Origin: an uncultured bacterium
GTDB lineage: Bacteria; Patescibacteriota; Minisyncoccia; Phycocordibacterales; CAIZLB01
Reading direction: 5' to 3'
NCBI GenBank assembly: GCA_903952785.1
Contig: CAJBHC010000098.1
Coordinates: 1-18,185 of the forward strand
Length of the DNA stretch: 18,185 bases
The translations under genes and the position numbers were made by a program. Below the pieces are notes generated by a model, which was not told the DNA's origin, did no database searches, and saw nothing but the letters and a program-made list of their open reading frames with translations. How positions within the stretch are numbered: position 1 is the first letter of the stretch; the number at the start of each line of letters is the position of its first letter. Below are positions 12,439 to 18,185 of the stretch, piece by piece.

Positions 12439-15400
12439 AAAATATATCTTGTCAGTTAAATTGATTTTCTTGATTTTCCTAATTTTAATTATCCTTGGTA
12501 TTATTTTTGGTAGTAAAATCACTTGGGCAATAGAAAGCGACGTGGTTGGTGCTAAGCTTATAAAGACTGTTGATGTCCCACTTACAATTGTTGATCATCA
12601 ATTTTGGTCTGCTGAATATGAATACAAGATTTCATCTACAGTGACAATTCCAATTGGAGCTTCCTTAAATATTGAAAACGGAGCGGTGGTGGATGTAATT
12701 GATATGGGCTCCTTTGATATAAATGGGGGAGTATTAAATATTGGAGCAACAGCTCCAGTGGTTCCCGCTGGGGCTGACCCTGTTAAGATTCTACCAATAG
12801 ACTTTCTAGTAAGTCTTAACTCTGCTTCTAATATCCTCATTAACAGTTCTTCCAGCTTGTCATTGACTGATAGTGTGTTCAATTCGTCAATTTATAAGTC
12901 TCCTAATTTATTAACCACCAAGATTAACATCTCTGGTTCCGGATACAACAATCTCTTCTATGTTAATAATGCCGGTGTGGTTAATGCTAGAAAGTTGGAT
13001 ATTCAAGGCCCTGTTGGATTTGATTTACAAAGAACATTGATTGGATTATACAAAAAATCTAAAATAAACCTATTTGAAACTAATATAAATAATATTAAAG
13101 TTGAAGGCTCAAATATGTTTTATTCAAATGACAGTAGAATTGTTTTGTATAGAACCAATATTAATAGATATTATGGTAATACCTTTGCGGATGTGTTTAA
13201 AAGCTCTGCTGTGGCAGTTCTCCGAACAAAGATAAATGATGCATATTTAAACTCAGGAATAAACACCTTTTCAAGTAGTTTCTTAAATTTTCAAAAATCC
13301 TCAATCTCAGCAAAACCATTGCGTTCTTCAAGTTATAGCTCTGGAACTTGCATACAGGGTTTTTCTGGTACAAACATAAATGTTACGGATTCAGATATCG
13401 GTCCATGTTTCATTGGTTTTAATTTAAGTGGAACTGGTAATTTTAAAGTAAATCAAAATAACTTTTCAGGTAATGGTGATGTTGTAATTAACTTTAGTCC
13501 TTTTGCTGACTTTAGAAACAATTGGTGGGGAAAGGTAGATGGCCCAAAACCTGTAGATCTTTCTTCGCTTGATCCAGATGGTAATTATTCTGCTGATGAA
13601 TACGCGAATGCAATTATAAATCAAAATGCTATTGAAGATTATTCAAATGGGGTACAAAGCACGCCATTTTCTACTGTGCCATTTAAGGAATCCTCGCCTT
13701 GTTGCTCTAGCGTTCTGTTTATACCTGGAATACAAGCTAGTAGACTATACAAAAAGGGGGCATTTGGAATTGAGAATCAGTTGTGGGAGCCAAATAGAAA
13801 CAAGGACGTTGAGAGCTTATTTTTAAACTCAAGTGGCGCATCACTGGACTCCAAAATTTATACGAGAGATATTATCGCAAAGACTAACTTTTTTGGTCAG
13901 ATTGGTTCTATTGATATTTATCAAAGCTTGATTAATCTTTTATCCAAAGAAAAAGCCGATGGAAATATTTCAGATTTTCAAATTCTCGCCTATGATTGGC
14001 GTTTTCTTCCTTCTGACATTTTATCTTCCGGAATAAAGACAGATTCCTATACTGTGATGCTAAAAGAGGAGATTAGGGAGGTGGCAAGAAAATCTACATC
14101 TGGGAAAGTTATTATAGTTGGACATAGTTATGGTGGGTTGTTGGCTAAGGCATTGATTCAAGATTTAGAAAAGGAAGGGCAGGATTCCTTAATTGAATCC
14201 GTTGTTCTAGTTTCCACTCCTGAATATGGAACACCTCAATCGATTTTAGGAATTCTCTATGGAGATAATCAAGACCTGCTTGGAGGGTTGATTTTAAGTA
14301 AAAATACGGCAATGTCACTGGGGAAGAACATGTTGTCTGCCCATTTGCTCATACCTTCCAAATCATATTTTACAGAATCGGACGAAGTATATAATCAGAA
14401 AAATTTAATCAACTTTGATGGCTGGGTAGCTTCTCGTCTAAAAATGACAACAAACAGAGTAGATTCTTTTTCTTTGATGAGTGAGTTTTTGAAAAACAAA
14501 AATATTAATACACCAATAAACTCTTTTGTCTTTGATAGAGCTGCCGCTGAACACGATTTGATAGACAACTATTCCGCTAATTTGTCTTCAAAAACATATT
14601 CAATTGCTCCTGTTGGTATCCCCACACTTTCCGGAGTCAATTTTATTAAACCCAAGTGTCGAGGTTTTTTCTTTTGTTCCTCAAGCAATATTTCAGAGCC
14701 AGATTTCATCAGAAAATATTCCCTGATGGGTGATGGTGTAGTTATTGCTCATAATCTTGCAAAAAGAACAGGCTCCGTCTTTACAGTTGATGTTGGGAAG
14801 GAAAATGAATTAAAGAAGATGGCACCTGTATATTTTAGGGAAGATCCAATAGCGCATAAGGATATATTTAGATCCTCCGGCGTGAGTGATATTATGCATG
14901 CAATATTAAGTAAGTCTAAAAAAGAGGGTGAGATGTTAAATTCATTTGGAACTCTTAATAATCCCTATGTCTCATATGTATCAGGTTCTTTATCGAAGCC
15001 GGGGCCAATACTCGGCAGTTATGGAGACTCTTCAGTTCTATCTGGGATATCTAAAATTAGGGATGATGCGGGGGATGCCGAGTTTACGCAAAGATTTAAC
15101 ACAAGCAAGATTTTAATTGTTGAAGCATACGGGCCGTTGGTGTTAAAAAATAAGTATCAAAATATTGCAGATTTGCAAAGTCTACCGTTTGAGCAGCTTG
15201 ATTTGGAAAATAGGATTGTGAATTATACTAATTATTCCGATAAAAACAGAGTTGGTATTGTTGCTGTGGTACCAAGTGATGTGTTGTCAGGTAGTAATGG
15301 AAGCGACAATTCTGGAGTTTTCGGTTCGCCAAGTGTCCAGGGGTATGGTGGGGGAGTTGGAGTAGTTCAGGTTGTTACAAAAATGGATGATACAGAAATA

Positions 15401-15955
15401 ATTTATCCAAATGTATCAGTTACTCCCTCAACAAACTTTGATATTGATTATTCAACTACCACAATATATATAGATAATAATTCCGATGGCACAACTGACA
15501 AAACTATTGTACCTATTCAAATAAATGTAGGTACTACAACAGGTTCATCAACTAATTCTGTGGAATTATCTACAAGTACTGACCCAATGGGCGATCTATT
15601 TGTTAAGGCGAAAGAAAAGCTCCAGATGGCAACTTCTACATATTTGATAAATAAATATATAGATAAGCTGGATATTGCGGAGAGAAGATATCAGAAATCT
15701 GGAGTCCTTCAATCCCTAATACTTTTGAAGTCATTTTATGGTGTGTTGGAATCTAATATGAACACGATTTCAAATTTAATAATTAGATACAACAAAGAGC
15801 AAAGCTTTTATTCATTAAATAATTTCTTAAGTACAAATAAAAAGGTTTTATTTTTGAATAAACGCCAGCAGGATATTAGAGATGAGATTCTTCAATATCT
15901 AGAAATACACGATGTTTTTGCTGAGCTAATACAAGGGTTGGGTAGAGGGCTCTAG
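12431..15955 (+). CDS. Exported beta-helix / LCAT-like acyl hydrolase fusion
   Basis: A 1174-residue exported protein. Residues about 5-27 are a hydrophobic signal or anchor. About 65-370 form a right-handed beta-helix with many short Asn/Ser/Ile-rich strands, closed by FRNNWWGKVDGP (361-372), a common beta-helix ending. About 425-830 form an alpha/beta hydrolase of the lecithin:cholesterol acyltransferase type: oxyanion strand LFIPGIQASRLY (429-440), LAYDWRFLP (519-527), nucleophile elbow GHSYGG with S566, VSTPEYGTP (594-602), acid D768 in LMGDGV, and base H809 in AHKDIF. The triad appears complete. A Gly-rich segment (950-980), a beta module (DNNSDGTTDKT) and a helical C-terminus follow. 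The family hydrolyses or transfers acyl groups of phospholipids. The true substrate is unknown. Confidence 0.8.
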   Translation: MNKKYILSVKLIFLIFLILIILGIIFGSKITWAIESDVVGAKLIKTVDVPLTIVDHQFWSAEYEYKISSTVTIPIGASLNIENGAVVDVIDMGSFDINGGVLNIGATAPVVPAGADPVKILPIDFLVSLNSASNILINSSSSLSLTDSVFNSSIYKSPNLLTTKINISGSGYNNLFYVNNAGVVNARKLDIQGPVGFDLQRTLIGLYKKSKINLFETNINNIKVEGSNMFYSNDSRIVLYRTNINRYYGNTFADVFKSSAVAVLRTKINDAYLNSGINTFSSSFLNFQKSSISAKPLRSSSYSSGTCIQGFSGTNINVTDSDIGPCFIGFNLSGTGNFKVNQNNFSGNGDVVINFSPFADFRNNWWGKVDGPKPVDLSSLDPDGNYSADEYANAIINQNAIEDYSNGVQSTPFSTVPFKESSPCCSSVLFIPGIQASRLYKKGAFGIENQLWEPNRNKDVESLFLNSSGASLDSKIYTRDIIAKTNFFGQIGSIDIYQSLINLLSKEKADGNISDFQILAYDWRFLPSDILSSGIKTDSYTVMLKEEIREVARKSTSGKVIIVGHSYGGLLAKALIQDLEKEGQDSLIESVVLVSTPEYGTPQSILGILYGDNQDLLGGLILSKNTAMSLGKNMLSAHLLIPSKSYFTESDEVYNQKNLINFDGWVASRLKMTTNRVDSFSLMSEFLKNKNINTPINSFVFDRAAAEHDLIDNYSANLSSKTYSIAPVGIPTLSGVNFIKPKCRGFFFCSSSNISEPDFIRKYSLMGDGVVIAHNLAKRTGSVFTVDVGKENELKKMAPVYFREDPIAHKDIFRSSGVSDIMHAILSKSKKEGEMLNSFGTLNNPYVSYVSGSLSKPGPILGSYGDSSVLSGISKIRDDAGDAEFTQRFNTSKILIVEAYGPLVLKNKYQNIADLQSLPFEQLDLENRIVNYTNYSDKNRVGIVAVVPSDVLSGSNGSDNSGVFGSPSVQGYGGGVGVVQVVTKMDDTEIIYPNVSVTPSTNFDIDYSTTTIYIDNNSDGTTDKTIVPIQINVGTTTGSSTNSVELSTSTDPMGDLFVKAKEKLQMATSTYLINKYIDKLDIAERRYQKSGVLQSLILLKSFYGVLESNMNTISNLIIRYNKEQSFYSLNNFLSTNKKVLFLNKRQQDIRDEILQYLEIHDVFAELIQGLGRGL

Positions 15956-15979
15956 ATTTGATACGGCTTGGCTCAGCAC

Positions 15980-16008
15980 TTGATTTTAAGGCACACATAA
16001 TGTACTAT
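15980..16008 (+). promoter_or_regulatory. Promoter of the rplJ leader (TTGATT-N17-TACTAT)
   Basis: TTGATT at 15980-15985 and TACTAT at 16003-16008 are 17 nt apart. The start near 16015 gives a leader of about 300 nt carrying all the structures described for the L10 regulation. Confidence 0.45.
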
Positions 16009-16073
16009 CTTGGCTAAGACTTCAGATACCATAGGTGATAAGGGCTTGCTTGCAAGCCTACAAATCATAAATC

Positions 16074-16166
16074 CTGTGCAGAGGTTGAGAAATGGGGTTA
16101 TTTTACCACACAAGCTTCATAATTAAATTATGAGAGCCTGTATGGTGAAAACACATCTCTCTACAC
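16074..16166 (+). promoter_or_regulatory. Ribosomal protein L10 leader (autoregulatory RNA)
   Basis: Placed directly upstream of rplJ-rplL and folding like the bacterial L10 leader, to which the L10(L12)4 complex binds to repress its own operon. Base stem: GTGCAGAG (16076-16083) with CTCTACAC (16159-16166), one mismatch. An internal loop with GA-rich strands (GAGAAATGG opposite ACACATCT) fits a kink-turn. Outer arm: ACCACACA near 16105-16112 with TGTATGGT near 16138-16145. Apical stem: TCATAATT/AATTATGA (16117-16133). I read this by eye; a covariance model would settle it. Confidence 0.65.
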
Positions 16167-16178
16167 TCCTAACTGAAG

Positions 16179-16220
16179 CCTTGCATTAAAGACGTTAAAA
16201 GCTTAAATGCCAGGTTTTTT
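16179..16220 (+). terminator. Leader attenuator terminator upstream of rplJ
   Basis: Arms 16179-16191 and 16202-16214 pair over 13 positions with two mismatches, around a 10-nt loop, followed by TTTTTT at 16215-16220. It follows the L10 leader and precedes the rplJ start, so premature termination controlled by L10 binding is the likely mechanism. L10 leaders in Firmicutes end in a comparable terminator. Confidence 0.65.
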
Positions 16221-16316
16221 GTTTAGTCCAAGTCTTGGTTTCGGTATGTTTCGGCAGATCTTGGGTCGAAATTAGATCGTTTCAAATTAAAAATAAAACG
16301 CAAAGCGTAACTTATT

Positions 16317-16811
16317 ATGCCTATACAAAGAGCAAAAAAAGAAGAAATAGTTTCAAAAGTTAAGGGGATACTTGATTCACAAAAAAGCTTGGTGTTTGTG
16401 AACTTTCACAAATTGCCAGTTATTGAAACAGGTGAAGTTAGACGCGAGCTTCGCGCACATGAACTTGGATACTATGTAGCAAAAAAGACCCTTGTAAAAA
16501 AGGCTCTTGCTGACGCTGGTATTAAAGGTGAGCAACCATCGTTTGATGGCGAGCTCGCTCTAGTTTATGGTAAAGATCTTTTGGCACCAGCCAGAGAAAT
16601 TTATGCCTTCCAAAAGAAGATGGATAAAAGGGTTTCAATCTTGGGTGGTATCTTTGACGGAGAATATAAGAACAAGGAAGAAATGGAGTCTATTGCTACC
16701 ATTCCTTCAAGAGAAGGTCTTCTGTCTATGTTCCTCAACGTTATCAACTCTCCAATTCAAGGTTTTGTTGTTGCAATAAATGCTATAGCAGAAAAGAAAG
16801 GGTCAAATTAA
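16317..16811 (+). CDS. rplJ: 50S ribosomal protein uL10
   Basis: A 164-residue uL10, the base of the ribosomal stalk. It binds 23S rRNA through its N-terminal domain and carries L7/L12 dimers on its C-terminal helix. Visible family features are KKEEIVSKVKGILDSQKSLVFVNF (residues about 7-30 in outline), VRRELRAHELGYYVAKKTLVKKAL, and the C-terminal helix SMFLNVINSPIQGFVVAINAIAEKK where L12 binds. Length is normal. It is followed by rplL after 40 bp. rplK and rplA, the usual upstream genes, are not here; the preceding gene is the lipase-like protein. Regulation is most likely by the leader upstream. No Shine-Dalgarno. Confidence 0.95.
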   Translation: MPIQRAKKEEIVSKVKGILDSQKSLVFVNFHKLPVIETGEVRRELRAHELGYYVAKKTLVKKALADAGIKGEQPSFDGELALVYGKDLLAPAREIYAFQKKMDKRVSILGGIFDGEYKNKEEMESIATIPSREGLLSMFLNVINSPIQGFVVAINAIAEKKGSN

Positions 16812-16851
16812 ATCGTTAAGATTAAAAATTAAAAATAATTAAAATAAATAT

Positions 16852-17355
16852 ATGGATGACACAATAACATCAGTAGCAACAGACGTTGCAACAGAAGAGA
16901 CTACAGCGGAAGTTGCCGTAGAAGCAGCTCCTAAGGCTGAGGTAAAGGCAGAAGTTAAAGTAGAGGCTAAAGAAGAAGTTTCAGTTGAGACTCCTGCACA
17001 CTTCAAGGCCCTAGTTGAAACAATTGAGAAAATGACAGTTCTAGAACTTCACGAACTTGTGAAATTCCTAGAGAAGAAGTTTGGAGTATCAGCTGCAGCA
17101 GTTGCTGTTGCTGGTCCTGCAGCTGGTCCTGCAGCTGAAGAGAAGACATCATTTGATGTTAATCTAAAGGATGCTGGAGCAAACAAGATTTCTATCATTA
17201 AGGTAGTTAAGGAGGTTCTAGGTCTTGGTCTTAAAGAGGCAAAGGATCTAGTTGACGCTGCTCCTTCAACCATTAAGTCTGGAATGAAGAAAGAGGATGC
17301 TGAGGCACTTAAGAAGCAAATAGAAGAGGCTGGCGGAACTGTAGAGCTTAAATAA
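16852..17355 (+). CDS. rplL: 50S ribosomal protein bL12 (L7/L12) with long N-terminal extension
   Basis: The stalk protein that recruits and activates translational GTPases. Residues 51-80 are the dimerisation domain (FKALVETIEKMTVLELHELV), 81-97 an Ala/Gly/Pro hinge (AGPAAGPAAEEK), and 98-167 the C-terminal GTPase-interaction domain (LGLGLKEAKDLVDAAPS, then EDAEALKKQIEEAGGTVELK). Normal bL12 has about 120-130 residues. This one has 167 because of a 50-residue N-terminal extension rich in Glu, Ala, Val and Lys (KAEVKAEVKVEAKEE). No internal start codon fits the normal N-terminus, so the extension is probably real. It is the last gene of rplJ-rplL, with a terminator after it. Confidence 0.96.
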   Translation: MDDTITSVATDVATEETTAEVAVEAAPKAEVKAEVKVEAKEEVSVETPAHFKALVETIEKMTVLELHELVKFLEKKFGVSAAAVAVAGPAAGPAAEEKTSFDVNLKDAGANKISIIKVVKEVLGLGLKEAKDLVDAAPSTIKSGMKKEDAEALKKQIEEAGGTVELK

Positions 17356-17415
17356 GCCCTTATTTAGTTCACTGACTCGAGGCTTTGCTTTGGCTTAGCT
17401 TTCGATACAAAATAG

Positions 17416-17449
17416 ATAAAACGCCCAACTTAAACCTTGGGTGTTTTAT
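17416..17449 (+). terminator. Intrinsic terminator of rplJ-rplL
   Basis: A 13-bp stem (17416-17428 with 17437-17449, one G-U pair) with a CTTAAACC loop and a T-rich descending arm. It lies about 60 bp after the rplL stop codon. No rpoB follows. Confidence 0.88.
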
Positions 17450-17451
17450 TA

Positions 17452-17479
17452 TTGTATTTTTGCTGTACTTTGATACAGT
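17452..17479 (+). promoter_or_regulatory. Candidate promoter with an operator-like inverted repeat
   Basis: TTGTAT at 17452-17457 and TACAGT at 17474-17479 are 16 nt apart, with the -10 ending 6 nt before the ATG at 17486. CTGTA-N6-TACAG (17463-17478) lies within the spacer and -10. The downstream protein has a winged helix, so self-repression here is possible. Confidence 0.35.
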
Positions 17480-17485
17480 ATATAT

Positions 17486-18064
17486 ATGGATTACTTAGAA
17501 AAAATATTTGGCGGGGCTCCAAGAGTTAAGTTGATGCGCCTCTTTTTGTTTAATGAAACAACGGCTTTTCTCCCTAATGAAGTTTTTGCAAGAACAAAAG
17601 TTGAAGCATCTCGCGCTAGAAAGGAATTAAATTTTTTACTTAAGGTTGGGCTAATTAAAAAATCGACAAGAAGTAATGGAAAGGTAGTTTGGGGGATAAA
17701 TGAAAAATTTCCATACCTTGTAGAGTTTCAAAGATTGTTATTGCAAACAAGTCTAATTACTCCTCAGTCAAAAATTAAAAAGTTATCTAAAATTGGTAAG
17801 TTAAAACTAGTTATCCTTTCAGGTTTGTTTAAAGAACAGGCTGATAGCAGATTGGACGTCTTGATTGTTGCAGATGATGCAAAAAAGAATTCAACAGATA
17901 CTATAATGTCTAATATTGAAGCCGAGGTTGGGAGAGAAATTAGATTTGCAGTTTTGAATAGCGCAGATTTGAAATATAGATTAGGGGTGGGGGATAGATT
18001 AGTTAGAGATGTTTTGGATTATCCTCATGAGGTTGTTTTGGATAAGTTGAATTTGTTTAGATAG
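17486..18064 (+). CDS. Winged-helix protein with a degenerate nucleotidyltransferase-like domain
   Basis: A 192-residue protein with two parts. Residues about 10-75 form a winged helix-turn-helix (VKLMRLFLFNETTAFLPNEV, then ASRARKELNFLLKVGLIKKS and a wing ending VVWGIN). Residues about 103-185 resemble the minimal nucleotidyltransferase fold (GKLKLVILSGLF, then SRLDVLIVAD). In active enzymes the second motif has two carboxylates in the form DxD; here it reads R-L-D (R122, D124), so catalysis is doubtful and a sensing or regulatory role is more likely. This architecture is one I associate with CPR genomes as putative regulators. The gene is transcribed alone, ahead of a strong hairpin. Confidence 0.7.
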   Translation: MDYLEKIFGGAPRVKLMRLFLFNETTAFLPNEVFARTKVEASRARKELNFLLKVGLIKKSTRSNGKVVWGINEKFPYLVEFQRLLLQTSLITPQSKIKKLSKIGKLKLVILSGLFKEQADSRLDVLIVADDAKKNSTDTIMSNIEAEVGREIRFAVLNSADLKYRLGVGDRLVRDVLDYPHEVVLDKLNLFR

Positions 18065-18083
18065 ATTTTTGCTGATTCTTTAA

Positions 18084-18123
18084 AATAGCCCCCGAGAACG
18101 GCGTGCCGTTCTCGGGGGCTATT
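18084..18123. terminator. Perfect 19-bp GC-rich hairpin
   Basis: Arms 18084-18102 and 18105-18123 are exactly complementary, with a CCCCCGAGAACGGC core that is very GC-rich for this genome. It starts 20 bp after the stop codon. No T-run follows on the plus strand; on the minus strand AAAA before the stem becomes TTTT after it. Likely a terminator or an mRNA 3'-end stabiliser. Confidence 0.7.
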
Positions 18124-18145
18124 CGTTGATAAATTTTCTTCATGA

Positions 18146-18173
18146 TATAATACAGATAAGGGTTGTCACCCTT
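18146..18173 (+). promoter_or_regulatory. -10 box TATAAT and hairpin of a downstream gene
   Basis: A perfect TATAAT at 18146-18151 is followed by AAGGGT-TGTC-ACCCTT (18158-18173). The predicted RNA start lies at or next to the hairpin. No clear -35 is visible. The gene served lies beyond the window. Confidence 0.4.
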
Positions 18174-18185
18174 TTATTAGATCAA

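Larger units (their letters stand above)
15956..16316 (+). promoter_or_regulatory. Leader region of rplJ-rplL (gene-free)
   Basis: No ORF is seen in these 361 bp. They hold a promoter (15980-16008), a CUUG-tetraloop hairpin (16043-16058), an L10-type leader (16074-16166) and an attenuator-like terminator (16179-16220), then about 95 bp to the rplJ ATG. Confidence 0.7.

Noticed and set aside
1..18185. CRISPR array, insertion sequence, tRNA or rRNA gene
   Set aside because: No regularly spaced repeats, transposase, terminal inverted repeats or tRNA cloverleaf features were seen on either strand.

Overview
The window looks like part of a small, AT-rich genome from the Candidate Phyla Radiation, most likely a Candidatus Parcubacteria (Paceibacteria) lineage. 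Several things point there. The genes are compact and mostly lack Shine-Dalgarno sequences. Ribosomal proteins carry low-complexity charged extensions. There is a secreted peptidoglycan-binding-domain surface protein of CPR style, a CPR-style winged-helix protein beside ftsK, and ribosomal operons cut down to rpsF-ssb-rpsR (no rplI) and rplJ-rplL (no rplK/rplA upstream). The assignment is by recognition of protein families, not by a search. Every stop codon I can assign is TAA or TAG. Genetic code 11 fits throughout.

Layout. 1-302: hairpins, a terminator of an upstream gene and a promoter. 303-1121: TatD-family nuclease. 1201-2559: rpsF-ssb-rpsR, closed by a strong bidirectional terminator. 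2739-3302 (minus): divergent elongation factor P. 3458-3832 (plus): orphan MazF/PemK-type toxin. 8454-4063 (minus): ftsK, then a small membrane-anchored Ig-like protein, then recA, which together form a chromosome segregation and repair block. 8533-9594 (plus): a winged-helix protein with its own good promoter and the only strong Shine-Dalgarno sequences seen. 9595-10154: a gene-free, highly structured stretch that reads as a promoter plus a ~380-nt 5' leader for the next gene. 10155-11972: abundant-looking surface protein, then a strong terminator. 12119-12211 and 12292-12438: two small ORFs, a 30-residue single-pass membrane peptide and a 48-residue secreted-looking peptide whose stop overlaps the next start. 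12431-15955: a 1174-residue exported protein joining a beta-helix to an LCAT-like acyl hydrolase with a complete candidate Ser-Asp-His triad. 15956-16316: ribosomal L10-type leader with an attenuator. 16317-17355: rplJ-rplL. 17486-18064: winged-helix/nucleotidyltransferase-like protein. 18084 to the end: a perfect GC-rich hairpin and the promoter of a gene beyond the window.

How it fits together. The housekeeping genes (translation, recombination, chromosome translocation) flank a cell-surface island (about 9.6-16 kb). That island holds a heavily regulated surface protein and a large exported lipase-like protein. In an organism group that generally lacks fatty-acid synthesis, such a hydrolase is a reasonable candidate for acquiring or remodelling host lipids. 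The most distinctive features are the beta-helix/acyl-hydrolase fusion, the structured leader whose predicted RNA 5' end begins exactly at a hairpin, an exact 26-nt repeat shared by two upstream regions, an EF-P whose modifiable lysine is replaced by methionine, and several -10 boxes placed exactly for leaderless transcripts.
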